Assembly: GCF_016798225.1 (NCBI RefSeq)
Contig: NZ_JAEUYX010000005.1
Location: forward strand, 43,588 to 107,587
Direction of reading: 5' to 3'
Length of the DNA: 64,000 bases
From: Anaerococcus sp. mt242
GTDB lineage: Bacteria; Bacillota; Clostridia; Tissierellales; Peptoniphilaceae
The first letter of the stretch is position 1, and each line of letters begins with the position of its first letter. The notes under the pieces are model-generated. The model did not search any database and was not told the origin of the DNA. It worked only from the letters and a program-made list of their open reading frames with translations. The position numbers and the translations under genes were made by a program. Shown piece after piece: positions 18,429 through 28,629 of the stretch.

Positions 18429-18633
18429 AATATTTATAAAAATTATAAATTTTTACAAGACTTACATTTCTCCACAATTAGGCTTTGGAAAATGCAAATA
18501 TTATCCTTCTTGCTCAACATATGCAGTTGAGTGTTTTACAAAATATGGATTTTTTAAAGCATTTTTTATGTCTTTGTGGAGAATTTTAAGATGTAATCCT
18601 TTTTCCAAGGGTGGCTATGACCCTGTAAAATAA
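18418..18633 (+). CDS. yidD: Membrane protein insertion efficiency factor YidD
   Basis: A 71-residue protein with the family core YKTYISPQLGFGKCKYYPSC, then TYAVECFTKYG and NPFSKGGYDPV. It assists YidC-dependent membrane protein insertion. The start is placed at ATG 18418, which gives the usual MLNKIFIKIINFYKTYISP beginning. A TTG at 18391 would add nine residues not typical of the family. The gene overlaps rnpA, which suggests translational coupling, and precedes yidC by 45 bases. Confidence 0.92.
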   Translation: MLNKIFIKIINFYKTYISPQLGFGKCKYYPSCSTYAVECFTKYGFFKAFFMSLWRILRCNPFSKGGYDPVK

Positions 18634-18678
18634 CCCAATTAGTCCTACACAAGAATTTATTAGAAAAATGGAGAATAT

Positions 18679-19449
18679 ATGTTAAACTTTTTAGCTTCTT
18701 TATTAGGCCAACTCATGAGATGGATATATGATTCTTTGGCAGCTAGCCAAGTTGAACCTAGTAATATTAGTTTTTATGCAATTTCAATTATCCTTATGAC
18801 CCTGCTTGTCAACCTTCTTATTATCCCTGTTACAGTTTCCCAACAAAAGACAGCAGAAAAAACCCAAAAGATTAAACCTAAAATTGATGAAATAAAGAAA
18901 AAATATTCTTATGATCCTCAAATCATGCAACAAAAAATGCAAGAGCTAAATAAAGAGGAAAATTTAAATCCAGGTCTTTCATCATGCCTTATGATGATTT
19001 TTCAAGTTTTAATCATCTTTGCCCTATTTAGAGTGATGCAAGATACTACAAAGTACGTATTTCCTGAAGGCATTGAAGGAATTAGAAAAGACTTTTATTG
19101 GATCAGCGATCTAACCCAAAAAGATCCATATTGGTTTGGTTTACCACTAGCAACAAGTGTTTCTCAAATTTTAGTGCAATTATTTTCAATGAAAACCAAT
19201 CCACAAATGAGTGAAGGCCCTATGGCAAGCATGAATAAAACATTTTTAATGATGCCAATTCTTTATTTCTTTATGTTTAGAGGCTTACCAGCAGGTCTAC
19301 CACTTTATTACACAATGAGTTCTGTAATTAGACTTTTAATTATGGTTATCATGCATTTTACTATTAAAAAACCTAACCAAGTTCAAAGACAAACATATGA
19401 GGTAAAAAATGAGAAAGTCAATAATAAAACAAGCAAAAACAAAAGATGA
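18679..19449 (+). CDS. yidC: Membrane insertase YidC/Oxa1 family
   Basis: The 256-residue short Gram-positive form has five likely membrane helices and no large extracellular domain. It inserts membrane proteins with or without SecYEG. There is no lipobox Cys at the N-terminus, unlike SpoIIIJ. In the first core helix (SIILMTLLVNLLIIPVTVSQ) residue 45 is Asn where Gram-positive YidC proteins normally have the groove Arg important for function. GGAGAATAT precedes the ATG. The C-terminal basic tail is encoded by a stretch that overlaps jag by 41 bases. Confidence 0.93.
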   Translation: MLNFLASLLGQLMRWIYDSLAASQVEPSNISFYAISIILMTLLVNLLIIPVTVSQQKTAEKTQKIKPKIDEIKKKYSYDPQIMQQKMQELNKEENLNPGLSSCLMMIFQVLIIFALFRVMQDTTKYVFPEGIEGIRKDFYWISDLTQKDPYWFGLPLATSVSQILVQLFSMKTNPQMSEGPMASMNKTFLMMPILYFFMFRGLPAGLPLYYTMSSVIRLLIMVIMHFTIKKPNQVQRQTYEVKNEKVNNKTSKNKR

Positions 19450-20746
19450 GGCTATAAGAAAAGGCCTTTTAGAAATTGGCAAAAATAGATCTGATGTTGA
19501 TATAGAAGTTATAGAAGAAGGTTCAGCTGGATTTCTAGGACTTGGAGCTAAGGATGCAGTTGTTCGTATTAGCTTTGATGAAGATATCAATGAAGCTATG
19601 ATTGACTTAGAAAATGAAATCAGATACGATTCCCTACAATCAGGCGAATTTGACAAAGAATATAATATAAATGATCGCAGCAAATACTACGCAGATGAAG
19701 CTCGTGCAAATTATCAAAGTGATAATAAGGATCTATTAGAAGATGATTCTCATGAACTTATTGAAAAAGAAGGCAGAGACTTTGAAGAAAGCATCCATCA
19801 AATAACTGATGATGACGAAAATCACGGTGAATACGAAAGACTTCAAAAAATAAATTCTTATGAAGAAAATTCTAAAGGATACAAAAGCGAAAATGTAGAT
19901 TTAACTAAGGAATTAGATGAAAGAATAAGTCAAATTGACTCAACTGAACATCTAGAAACAAAAGTAGTAGATCCTTGGGAAGAAAGTAGCACTAAAGAAA
20001 ATAGCAATAAAAATGAAGAAATTCCTACAAAAAGATTTGAAAATGTAGAATTTGCCAAAGAAGAAAGTCATGAAGACAATACTGAAGCTAACGACTACAA
20101 GGTAATTAGCAGATCCTCAAAAATGACTTTTGAATCTACTCCATCAGAAAATATTGAAAATCCAACAAAAGATATCGAAAATCAAGATCTTATTCAAGGC
20201 AAGGAAGAAACTAATAGTGTAGAAAACTTCAAAGTAGAAGCAAAAGCAAATATTGCCCAAGAAAAACAACAAACAGACATAGAAAAATTCTACAAGGCCA
20301 AAGAATTTTTAGAAAATATCCTAAAAGAAATGCACTTTGAAAACCCAAGTGTCTATGGCAACCTAGAAGGTTCTATTATAAAACTTGATGCAAAAGTGGC
20401 TGAAGAAGATACAGGAATAGCAATCGGTAAAGGTGGAGCAACCCTAGATGCAATCGAGCTTTTAGTTAGAAAATCCATCGACTCAAGAGCAAATAACCTA
20501 AGAGTAAATGTAGATATCAACAACTACAAAAAGCGCAGAGACGAAAAAATTGTAGAACTTGCAGCAGATACAGCAAGAAAAGTTCAAAGAAGCAAAAAAC
20601 CTTGGAACTTAAAATACATGAACTCCTATGAAAGAAGATTAGCCCACGAAGAAATCAGCAAATATCCAAACATAACAAGCCACTCAGAAGGCATGGAACC
20701 AAAAAGATATGTAGTAGTTTCCTATGTTGGAGATGAAGAAGAATAA
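19409..20746 (+). CDS. jag: Jag/KhpB RNA-binding protein with long acidic linker
   Basis: The 445-residue protein has the Jag-N domain (residues 1-52, with EEGSAGFLGLGAKDAVV), a KH domain (about 295-370, with IAIGKGGATLDAIELLVRK) and an R3H domain (about 375-445, with LAADTARKVQ...MNSYERRLAHE). Homologues bind RNA with KhpA and affect cell division and envelope growth. Between the first two domains lies an unusually long linker of about 230 residues rich in Glu, Asp, Asn and Ser, predicted disordered. Most homologues are 200-350 residues. GAGG upstream of ATG 19409 supports the start inside yidC. Confidence 0.9.
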   Translation: MRKSIIKQAKTKDEAIRKGLLEIGKNRSDVDIEVIEEGSAGFLGLGAKDAVVRISFDEDINEAMIDLENEIRYDSLQSGEFDKEYNINDRSKYYADEARANYQSDNKDLLEDDSHELIEKEGRDFEESIHQITDDDENHGEYERLQKINSYEENSKGYKSENVDLTKELDERISQIDSTEHLETKVVDPWEESSTKENSNKNEEIPTKRFENVEFAKEESHEDNTEANDYKVISRSSKMTFESTPSENIENPTKDIENQDLIQGKEETNSVENFKVEAKANIAQEKQQTDIEKFYKAKEFLENILKEMHFENPSVYGNLEGSIIKLDAKVAEEDTGIAIGKGGATLDAIELLVRKSIDSRANNLRVNVDINNYKKRRDEKIVELAADTARKVQRSKKPWNLKYMNSYERRLAHEEISKYPNITSHSEGMEPKRYVVVSYVGDEEE

Positions 20747-20751
20747 ATTTT

Positions 20752-20790
20752 AAAGGAGCTGTTGCTAAGATTGAAACAGCTCCTTTTTTT
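20752..20790 (+). terminator. Terminator of the rpmH-jag operon
   Basis: AAAGGAGCTGTT (20752-20763) pairs with AACAGCTCCTTT (20775-20786) across an 11-base loop and is followed by a T run. It stands just after the jag stop. The T tract favours rightward termination, with genes converging from the right. Confidence 0.92.
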
Positions 20791-20793
20791 AAT

Positions 20794-22076
20794 TTATAAA
20801 CTTTTTTCTAGTTCTTTTATAGTTTCTTCTGCTTGTTTTTGATATTTGCTTGATTCATCAATTAATTTTTTGAGTTTATCCTTAACGCTTTTTACTGTTT
20901 TTGGTTATTTATCTAATAACAATTTTGCAGCTTCGCATTTAACTCTGTTCTCATCTGAAGATGATTTTAAATCATCTATAATTTTTTTGTATTTGCTTTT
21001 TTATAGTCTTTAATATCAGTTTCACTAGGTGTTTTGCCATTTACTGTATAGTCAATGAAATTAGCGCTTGCTATATCATCTATTACTTGATCTAATTCTG
21101 GATTAGTTTTTTCTTCGTGGTTTGCAAGGTTAAGGTAGATATCTAAAATCTTCTCTCTATAGTTTTGGTAAGGCTCACCTAATATATTTAAATCTTTATC
21201 CATCATATAAATTTCGTAAAAACGATAGCTTGGGTCGTAATTTCCATTCTTCTCGTTTATATATTTGTTGATTTCATCAGTTTGACCAAAAACTGTCCAC
21301 TGTGGACCTTTAGAACCGTATAAATTTTTGATGTCATCTTTGGTGAAATTTTCGTAATCTGTAACAAGTCCAATTACACCTACATCGTAATTTTCTTGTT
21401 TCTTCAAGTATTCAACATATTTTTCCATAGCTAAAATTTTATAGTTATTAACTGATGGATTTTCTGTTTTAATAGCTTTGTATGGAAAAATGACTGTATA
21501 ATCGTGCTTTTGCACTTCTTTTTTAAATTCGTTAAAGCTTGGACTAGCTATATCACTCTTATCAGAATTTAAGACAAAAACCATATTTTCATAGGTTTGA
21601 TAATTATTTTCCAAAGAATAAGCTCTAAAACCTAATTTATGAACAAAATCTAGTAAATCGATGAATTTTTTTCCATCGTGTGTTTGTTTTCCTATTTTGT
21701 ATGAATTTGTATCACTTGAATTCGTCTTTTTTATTTCAATTTCGTTTTCATCTTCTCTGATGATTTCGAAGCCAAAATTAGTATCTTTAGCGGCATCTTT
21801 GAATTCATCTAGATTTACTAGGTGATAATCATATCCAGATCCAGGAATAAGATCTGCTATTATTGTATCTAGTATACAATCTTTTCCATCTAATTTATAA
21901 GCTATTTTATAGTTTGTATACTTCCAATCTCTCTTACCTACATTTATTGGTTCTTCTGCTTCTGTTTTTTCTTCATTGTCGGCTTTTTCACTTTGGTCGG
22001 CAAATGAGTTGTTTATGGAAAAAATTATTCCTGCTGCTAATGCTATAGCTAGAGCTTTCTTTAAATTATTTTTCAT
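20794..22076 (-). pseudogene. Secreted protein gene, C-terminus frameshifted
   Basis: The intact frame (22076 to 20976, 366 residues) has a Sec signal peptide (LKKALAIALAAGIIFSINNS, cleavage after SFA) and a large exported domain with no family I recognise. It stops after KKANTKKL. One extra A in the A-run near 20998 would let it continue as IIDDLKSSSDENRVKCEAAK, LLLDK, a TAA stop, then PKTVKSVKDKLKKLIDE and a coiled-coil-like end at TAA 20794-20796. Thus one frameshift and one nonsense change separate the gene from a natural end about 60 residues longer. The main domain may still be produced and secreted. AGGAGGTTTAT precedes the start. Confidence 0.65.
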
Positions 22077-22219
22077 ATAAACCTCCTATTTATCCGCTCT
22101 TTTCATATAAAATTATACCCACTAATTTTAATTTGAACTTTTTTTATTAAGATTTATACTTAGTAATAATATTTGCATCATAAAAGAACTGATTAGCGGA
22201 AAGTTAGCATAAGGCCCTT

Positions 22220-22450
22220 TAATTATTATTCTCTTTTAGTTTTTTTAGAACAGTTCTTGCAAAGGGTTCAATGACAATGACTTCTGATACACTTTCTACT
22301 CCTTTTTTGGGGTTTTAGTAATGTTTTTCTTTGGAGTTTTTTTGCTTTAACTTCATTTTTCTGGTCTTTTTTATCCTAACTAGTCATGAAAAGTTCACGA
22401 TATTTTTTCTAGTAATATCAGAATTCTTCCTCGACTTTATTGCTATTTTG
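22220..22450 (-). pseudogene. Decayed gene remnant of unknown function
   Basis: Minus-strand translation shows a protein-like tail, GVESVSEVIVIEPFARTVLK then KLKENNN, ending at TAA 22220-22222. Upstream, after base losses in two A runs, a Lys/Thr/Pro-rich stretch (KAKK, TPKKNITKTPKK) is seen. Before that comes KKYRELFMTS, preceded by stops where Trp would fit. The pattern fits a decayed gene whose last part was a charged linker and short domain. I do not recognise the family. The rest of 22080-22480 shows no other coding frame. Confidence 0.4.
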
Positions 22451-22480
22451 ATTTACCCAATATCAAAAGCCCTACAAACA

Positions 22481-22508
22481 TTGACATTTAAAGATTTTCG
22501 CTTATAAT
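22481..22508 (+). promoter_or_regulatory. Promoter of mnmE
   Basis: TTGACA (22481-22486), a 16-base spacer and TATAAT (22503-22508) lie about 63 bases before the mnmE start. It probably drives mnmE-mnmG-rsmG as one transcript. Confidence 0.85.
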
Positions 22509-22570
22509 CTTTATGTTACAAACCACTAGTCAAAGTAGTGGATACAATCGTACTATGAAAGGAAAATATT

Positions 22571-23938
22571 ATGAGTGATGCTACAATCGCAGCTATTTCC
22601 ACTCCAACAGGTACTGGTGGTATATCCATTGTTAGGATGAGTGGAGATAAAAGCAAGGAAATAATCGATCAAATTTTTGAGCCTATAAATGGTGGTTCAA
22701 TTGATCGCAAAAAAGATAACCGTAGGATGCGTTATGGAAATATAGTCGATAATGGGGAAATTATCGATGAAGTTATGGTAAATTTTATGGCAGGTCCTGG
22801 GACTTATACTAGAGAAGATATAGTAGAGGTTAATTGCCACGGGTCTTTTATATCTGTAAAAAAGATTTTAAATCTTCTTTTAGATAAGGGAGCAATTTTG
22901 GCTGAGCCTGGAGAATTTACCAAGCGTGCTTTTTTAAATGGCCGTATAGATTTGTCTCAAGCGGAGGCTGTTTTAGATATTATTAATTCTACAAATGATC
23001 TTTCCCAAGCCCAAGGAATTAACCAATTAAATGGGTCTTTGAGAAATGAAATCGAAACAATTCGTAAATCTCTACTAGAAGCCCTATCTCGTGTGGAATA
23101 TTCTATAAACTTCACAGAAGATGGCGAAGACCTATCCCCTGATGAAATTATAAAATATATGGACCAAGCTAAGGCTAGAATTGATAAACTACTTAATACT
23201 TCAAATAAAGGGAAAATTATCAGAGAAGGCATAAATACAACTATTTTGGGAAAACCAAATGTTGGTAAGTCTTCCCTACTTAATGCCCTTTTAAAAGAAA
23301 ATCGTGCTATTGTTACCGATATTCCTGGAACAACCCGTGATTTGATTAGTGAATATATAAATCTAGGGTCCTTCACCCTAAAAATAAATGATACAGCAGG
23401 TATCCGCGATACTGATGATATTGTTGAAAAAATCGGTGTGGATAAGTCAATAGAAATTTCAAAATCTTCTGATTTAATTATTGCCCTATTCGATACGTCA
23501 AGAGAATTTGATAAGGAAGATCAAAAAATCATTGATCTTATTGAGGGCAAAAATTCTATCATCATCTTAAATAAAACTGACCTAGACCAAAAATTTGATA
23601 GGGCAATTTTTGATAATATTGACCTACCTATCATAGAAACATCTATGACAGAAAATATTGGTATAGATAAATTAGAAGAAACAATTACAGAAATTTTTGA
23701 TACAAGCGAAATTAATCGTGAATCCATTTTAATTACTAATACCCGCCACGAAAGATTATTAAATCAAGCTGGCAAAAAACTTGATGACTCGCTTACTGAC
23801 ATTAAAATGGGTATACCCCTTGATGCAGTAGAAGTAGATTTGCGCGGGTCCTATGACGATTTGGGACTTATAATTGGTGAGTCAGTTTCAGATGAAATAA
23901 TGGATAAGGTCTTTAAGGAGTTTTGCGTTGGAAAATAA
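22571..23938 (+). CDS. mnmE: tRNA modification GTPase MnmE
   Basis: The 455-residue GTPase works with MnmG to add an aminomethyl-type group to the wobble uridine (C5 position) of several tRNAs. The N-terminal domain starts with the folate-binding [22 protein letters not shown] region. A helical domain surrounds a GTPase domain with P-loop [15 protein letters not shown]3 DTAGIRDT and G4 NKTD. The last residues, EFCVGK, carry the conserved Cys. The stop overlaps the mnmG start by about 11 bases. Confidence 0.97.
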   Translation: MSDATIAAISTPTGTGGISIVRMSGDKSKEIIDQIFEPINGGSIDRKKDNRRMRYGNIVDNGEIIDEVMVNFMAGPGTYTREDIVEVNCHGSFISVKKILNLLLDKGAILAEPGEFTKRAFLNGRIDLSQAEAVLDIINSTNDLSQAQGINQLNGSLRNEIETIRKSLLEALSRVEYSINFTEDGEDLSPDEIIKYMDQAKARIDKLLNTSNKGKIIREGINTTILGKPNVGKSSLLNALLKENRAIVTDIPGTTRDLISEYINLGSFTLKINDTAGIRDTDDIVEKIGVDKSIEISKSSDLIIALFDTSREFDKEDQKIIDLIEGKNSIIILNKTDLDQKFDRAIFDNIDLPIIETSMTENIGIDKLEETITEIFDTSEINRESILITNTRHERLLNQAGKKLDDSLTDIKMGIPLDAVEVDLRGSYDDLGLIIGESVSDEIMDKVFKEFCVGK

Positions 23939-25829
23939 TAAATATATACAAGATAGCTATGATGTCGTAGTCATCGGTGCTGGCCATGCAGGTTGTGAAG
24001 CTGGACTTGCTGCAGCAAGACTTGGCATGAAAACTTTATTACTAACTACATCCTTGGAATCAATTGCAGATATGCCTTGCAATCCCAATATTGGTGGAAC
24101 AGGAAAAGGCCACTTGGTGCGTGAATTAGATGCCTTGGGAGGAGAAATGGCAAAGGTGATTGATAAAACCTTTATCCAATCCCGTATGTTAAATACTTCC
24201 AAAGGACCAGCAGTACACTCACTTCGTGTTCAAGCGGATAAAAGAAAATACCATGAAGAAATGAAAAAAGTTTTAGAAAATGAACCAAATCTTGATATCT
24301 TTGAGCAAGAAGTAGATAAGATAAATTATAAAGACGGTAAAATTGTTTCATGTGAAACAATCGAGGGAGCAATTTTTCCTTGCAAGGCTCTTATAGTTTG
24401 TACAGGTACTTACCTAAACGGAAAAATACTTATGGGAGATTTTGAAAAAGTTTCTGGTCCTCATGGTTTATCAGCAGCAACCTACCTATCTGATTGCCTA
24501 GAAAACATGGGTTTTTTCTTACGCCGTTTCAAAACTGGTACACCAGCTAGAATTGACCGTAAGACTATAGATTTTACAAAAACTGAAGTTCAGGCTGGTG
24601 ATGCAGAAATCATCCCATTTTCTTTTGAAAACGAGGGCAAAGATTTTTCCGATCACAAGCAATATGATTGCTATCTAACTTACACCACCCTTGCAACAAA
24701 AGAAATCATAATGGCAAATATTAATCGCTCACCTATTTATGGTGGAAAAGTTGATGGTGTAGGCCCAAGATATTGCCCATCAATTGAAGATAAGATGATT
24801 CGTTTTGAAGACCGCAATATTCACCAAGTTTTCCTAGAACCAGAATCCCTATCTACTGATGAGATTTATGTTCAAGGTGTTTCCTCTTCTCTACCTCAAG
24901 AAGTGCAAATGGATTTTTATAAGACTATTAAGGGTCTGGAAAATGTAAAAATTATGCGCCCAGCCTACGCTATTGAATACGATATGATTGATACTAGGGA
25001 ATTAAATTTAACTCTAGAATCTAAAGCATATTCGGGTCTTTATTTTGCGGGACAAATAAATGGATCATCTGGCTATGAAGAGGCAGCTGGCCAAGGGCTT
25101 ATAGCAGGCATAAATGCAGCCTTAAAAATAAAAGGAGAAGTTCCATTTATCCTAGATAGATCTGATGCATACATTGGTGTATTGATTGATGACCTTGTTA
25201 CAAAAGGTACAAACGAACCTTACAGGATGATGACTTCTAGATGTGAGTACAGACTTACAATGCGCCAAGATAATGCTGACCAAAGATTAACTGAAAAGTC
25301 CTATAAAATTGGCTTGGCAAGTGAAGAAAGATATCAAAAAATGGTTGAAAAATATAAGGCCATAACTGCTGAAAAAGAGAGACTTAAAAATATTATTCTA
25401 ACCCCAACCGATGAAACCAATCAAAAGCTTTCATCAATTGGCACAAATCCTATTTTAACAGGTGTTAGTCTTTATAGTCTTATTAAGCGCCCTGAGCTTG
25501 ACTATGAATCAGTAGCAATTTTTGATAAAGATAGACCAAAACTTCCAAAATTTCAACAAATTCAAGTACAAACTGAAATCAAATATGAAGGCTATATTGC
25601 AAAACAAATGGCTGACATTGACAAGTTTAAAAAGCTTGAAAATAAAAAATTACCGGCTGATTTTGACTACAATAAAATAGAAGGTCTTAAAAAAGAAGCG
25701 GCTTCAAAGCTCAACGATATAAAACCATCTTCAGTTGGTCAAGCAAGCAGGATTTCTGGGGTTACACCAGCTGATATAAACGTACTTTTAATAAGACTAA
25801 AGACAGGAGAAGTAAGTGGACAAAAATAA
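23928..25829 (+). CDS. mnmG: tRNA modification enzyme MnmG (GidA)
   Basis: The 633-residue FAD protein is the partner of MnmE in wobble uridine modification. The FAD-binding motif is [21 protein letters not shown] near the start. [20 protein letters not shown], the [15 protein letters not shown] stretch and [19 protein letters not shown] are family landmarks. The C-terminal helical part interacts with MnmE and tRNA. It overlaps both neighbours (mnmE and rsmG by 14 bases), showing tight coupling. Confidence 0.97.
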   Translation: MENNKYIQDSYDVVVIGAGHAGCEAGLAAARLGMKTLLLTTSLESIADMPCNPNIGGTGKGHLVRELDALGGEMAKVIDKTFIQSRMLNTSKGPAVHSLRVQADKRKYHEEMKKVLENEPNLDIFEQEVDKINYKDGKIVSCETIEGAIFPCKALIVCTGTYLNGKILMGDFEKVSGPHGLSAATYLSDCLENMGFFLRRFKTGTPARIDRKTIDFTKTEVQAGDAEIIPFSFENEGKDFSDHKQYDCYLTYTTLATKEIIMANINRSPIYGGKVDGVGPRYCPSIEDKMIRFEDRNIHQVFLEPESLSTDEIYVQGVSSSLPQEVQMDFYKTIKGLENVKIMRPAYAIEYDMIDTRELNLTLESKAYSGLYFAGQINGSSGYEEAAGQGLIAGINAALKIKGEVPFILDRSDAYIGVLIDDLVTKGTNEPYRMMTSRCEYRLTMRQDNADQRLTEKSYKIGLASEERYQKMVEKYKAITAEKERLKNIILTPTDETNQKLSSIGTNPILTGVSLYSLIKRPELDYESVAIFDKDRPKLPKFQQIQVQTEIKYEGYIAKQMADIDKFKKLENKKLPADFDYNKIEGLKKEAASKLNDIKPSSVGQASRISGVTPADINVLLIRLKTGEVSGQK

Positions 25830-26454
25830 AATGTATGAAGTTTATAGCGATTATCTAATCGAGGTAAATTCTCACACAAATCTAACAACTATCACAGATC
25901 CAACAGAAATAAAAATAAAACACTTCGAAGATTCACTTTCAGTCCTACCCTATATAAAAGAAGGAAATAAGGTTTTGGATATAGGAGCAGGTGCAGGATT
26001 TCCTGGTATCCCCCTTCGTATCGAAAAAAACTTTGACCTAACCCTAGTTGATAGTGTAAATAAAAAAGTAAATTTCATGAATGAAGTTATAGAAAAATTA
26101 GAACTAGAAAATGCTCGCGCTATCCATACTAGGGCAGAAGACTTTGCCAAAGAAAATAGGGAAAGTTTTGATGTAGTAGTAAGCCGTGCCGTGGCAAACA
26201 TGTCTACCCTATCTGAATTGTGTTTACCATTTTTAAAAGTAGGTGGGATATTTATAGCTCTTAAGGGACCAAAGGCTGATGAAGAATTAGAAGTGGCAAA
26301 AAATGCCATTAATATCTTAGGTGGCCAAGTCAAAGAAATTGAAAGATTTAAAATCGATGATAATGATAGAGTAAATATTATTGTAGAAAAAGTCCACCCA
26401 ACTAAAAAAATATATCCAAGGGGCAAAAATCAACCAAAAAAGAATCCACTTTAG
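25816..26454 (+). CDS. rsmG: 16S rRNA m7G527 methyltransferase RsmG
   Basis: The 212-residue SAM-dependent methyltransferase modifies G527 of 16S rRNA in the streptomycin-binding area. The SAM-binding motif is [17 protein letters not shown]. Other landmarks are [22 protein letters not shown] and [11 protein letters not shown]. The start may be at GTG/ATG near 25816, inside the mnmG end. It is the third gene of the mnmE transcript and is followed at once by a terminator. Confidence 0.95.
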   Translation: MDKNKMYEVYSDYLIEVNSHTNLTTITDPTEIKIKHFEDSLSVLPYIKEGNKVLDIGAGAGFPGIPLRIEKNFDLTLVDSVNKKVNFMNEVIEKLELENARAIHTRAEDFAKENRESFDVVVSRAVANMSTLSELCLPFLKVGGIFIALKGPKADEELEVAKNAINILGGQVKEIERFKIDDNDRVNIIVEKVHPTKKIYPRGKNQPKKNPL

Positions 26455-26467
26455 GATTCTTTTTTTA
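26440..26467 (+). terminator. Terminator after rsmG
   Basis: AAGAATCC (26440-26447) pairs with GGATTCTT (26454-26461) and is followed by a T run. The hairpin includes the rsmG stop codon. Confidence 0.85.
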
Positions 26468-26529
26468 TAATGAAAATTAATATTCTACAAAATAAAAGTA
26501 ATCTATGATAAAATATTTCTATAAAGATT

Positions 26530-26545
26530 TGTTTCACATGAAACA
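26530..26545. promoter_or_regulatory. parS site 1 (near-consensus)
   Basis: TGTTTCACATGAAACA differs from the perfect parS palindrome TGTTTCACGTGAAACA by one base. It is intergenic, between rsmG and the CPBP gene. ParB, encoded 3 kb to the right, should bind here and spread. Confidence 0.82.
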
Positions 26546-26560
26546 TAGGAGGGAAAATTG

Positions 26561-27370
26561 ATGAAAAAAGTTTTAAAATTCGTAGGTATCAGCATACTAG
26601 TTATGCTATTTATTTTTGCAACAGAAATTGCCTCTAGCACTGTGCTATTTGCAATAATGTCAAAATCAAATCCAGCTGGAACCCAATCTAGCCTATTAAC
26701 AGATGTAGTTAAATATCAGATAGTGGTAGGCCAGTTACTAAGATTAATTTTACTGTGGTTATTCTTCTTAATAATGAAAAAGGCCCAGCCAAATAAATTT
26801 AAAAACCCAATTAAAAATCGAGGATTTTTGTCAGATTCTTGGAAGATGGTAATTATAGGATTAGGTGTGGCTGCTTTTGGAAATATTGTTATATCTCTAA
26901 TATTGACTCTAATGGGTGATTCGCCAATGGTTTCTGATGTATTGGATCAATTTAGTCAAGCTTTCCAAGTAACATCTAGCCTTGATATTATTATAATGAT
27001 AATTGGTGTAGTAATTTTAGCGCCTATTTGCGAGGAGTTAATTTTTAGAGGGATAGTTTTTGAAAAATTTACCACAATCTACTCTATAAAAACTGCAATT
27101 ATCCTAAATGGAATATTATTTGGAATTTATCATATGAATTTGCTTCAAGGAATTAATACATTTTTTATGGGTATGGTTTTAGCTTATGTTTATTATTATA
27201 GAAGAAATATCACCGATGCAATCCTCATCCATATGGTAAACAATTCGATTGCCATTTTGATAGAATTAAATGAAAATTTGTCTGGCATAATTATGATTGT
27301 ATCTGTAATCGCTATGTTAATCAGTATTAAATTATTAATAGATTTTAGAAAAGAAAGAAATGCTTTATAA
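26561..27370 (+). CDS. CPBP-family intramembrane metalloprotease
   Basis: This 269-residue membrane protein has about seven hydrophobic helices and the three CPBP (Abi) motifs: EELIFRG with the paired Glu, FGIYHM with a His, and HMVNNS with the last His. Relatives are Rce1-like proteases; bacterial members can protect against self-made bacteriocins or process surface proteins, but many have no known role. The start is ATG 26561 after AGGAGGG; a TTG one codon upstream is less likely. A parS site lies just upstream. It is a single gene between rsmG and cinA. Confidence 0.88.
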   Translation: MKKVLKFVGISILVMLFIFATEIASSTVLFAIMSKSNPAGTQSSLLTDVVKYQIVVGQLLRLILLWLFFLIMKKAQPNKFKNPIKNRGFLSDSWKMVIIGLGVAAFGNIVISLILTLMGDSPMVSDVLDQFSQAFQVTSSLDIIIMIIGVVILAPICEELIFRGIVFEKFTTIYSIKTAIILNGILFGIYHMNLLQGINTFFMGMVLAYVYYYRRNITDAILIHMVNNSIAILIELNENLSGIIMIVSVIAMLISIKLLIDFRKERNAL

Positions 27371-27408
27371 ATAAAGTTTAAAATAAGTTATATATATAGA
27401 AGGGTTTT

Positions 27409-28629
27409 ATGAACGCACAAATATTTTCAATAGGAACTGAAATATTACTTGGCAATATTGTCGATACCAATTCCCAATTTATTGCACAAAGATTAATGGA
27501 ATTTGGGATTGATTTATTTAAAATGGAAACAATAGGGGACAATCCAAAAAGATTATATGATGCCTTTAAAGCTTGTGATGGAAAAGTGGATTATGTTATA
27601 ACAAGTGGTGGGCTTGGACCGACGCCAGATGATCTTTCAAAAGAAGTAGCAATTGAAGTCTGCGAACTTGAAAGTGAAGTTCATGTCGATCAAAAATCAT
27701 ATGAAGCCTTAATTTCTTTTTTTAATGGAGATGAAGAGTCGGCAAAAGCCAATATAAAACAAGCCAAATTTCCAAAATCTGCAATCATTTTAGAAAATCC
27801 AATAGGTACCGCACCAGGATGTATATTAACTAGTAAAAAAGGGACAAAATATATTTTAATGCCTGGTCCACCAAATGAAATGAAAACAATGCTTGATAAT
27901 GAATCTGTTAAATATTTATCAAGAAATGCTATCATTAAATCTAAAATCGCTAAAATCGGCTTGCTTGGTGAATGGGATATGGCTAGGAGAATAGACCTAG
28001 ATAGGACTAAGCCTACCATAAGTCCATATATAACTGATGAGGGCCCAATACTTAGAATAACTGCTAAGGCAGATAATGAAGTTGAAGTTGATAGACAATT
28101 AGAATACGGTGTAGATTTGGTTAATAAATATTTAAGTCCCTTTGTAATAACAACAGAAGATATTCGTAAGGAAGAAGTACTTATTAATATTCTTAAAGAA
28201 AGAAATGAAAAAGTAACAACTGCTGAATCTATAACTGGTGGATTAATCGCTTCCTCTATAATTGATATACCGGGTGCATCGGATGTAATCTCAGAAGCCT
28301 ATGTAACTTACGCAGATGAAGTTAAAGAAAATATATTAAATGTTTCACGTGAAACAATTAAAGAGTACAGTGTAGTAAGTGAAGAAGTCTTAAATGAAAT
28401 GTTAGATGGTTTGTTCTCAAGAACAAATGCAAATTTATGTTTGGCTACAACTGGCTATGCCCATACTGGAGAAGTTTGGATTGGAGTACTTTATAATGGT
28501 CAAAAATTTACAAATCATTTGCAGTTAAATGGAGATAGAAATAGAGTAAGGCTTCGTACAAAAATGAAAATCATAGATACAGCAATACTTGTAATGAGAG
28601 GTGAATATGAGAGTAATATCAGTTTTTAA
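27409..28629 (+). CDS. cinA: CinA family protein (competence/damage-inducible, NMN deamidase-type)
   Basis: The 406-residue protein has an N-terminal molybdopterin-binding-like domain (AQIFSIGTEILLGNIVDTNS, TSGGLGPTPDDLSKEV) and a C-terminal CinA domain (TTAESITGGLIASSIIDIPGAS). In the family these correspond to ADP-ribose pyrophosphatase and nicotinamide mononucleotide deamidase activities, acting in pyridine nucleotide recycling. A perfect parS palindrome lies inside the gene at 28341-28356. The end overlaps parA, so cinA and parA-parB form one transcript. Confidence 0.92.
   Translation: MNAQIFSIGTEILLGNIVDTNSQFIAQRLMEFGIDLFKMETIGDNPKRLYDAFKACDGKVDYVITSGGLGPTPDDLSKEVAIEVCELESEVHVDQKSYEALISFFNGDEESAKANIKQAKFPKSAIILENPIGTAPGCILTSKKGTKYILMPGPPNEMKTMLDNESVKYLSRNAIIKSKIAKIGLLGEWDMARRIDLDRTKPTISPYITDEGPILRITAKADNEVEVDRQLEYGVDLVNKYLSPFVITTEDIRKEEVLINILKERNEKVTTAESITGGLIASSIIDIPGASDVISEAYVTYADEVKENILNVSRETIKEYSVVSEEVLNEMLDGLFSRTNANLCLATTGYAHTGEVWIGVLYNGQKFTNHLQLNGDRNRVRLRTKMKIIDTAILVMRGEYESNISF
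28341..28356. promoter_or_regulatory. parS site 2 (perfect)
   Basis: TGTTTCACGTGAAACA inside cinA, an exact 16-base parS palindrome. In the cinA frame it encodes VSRET. Confidence 0.95.
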
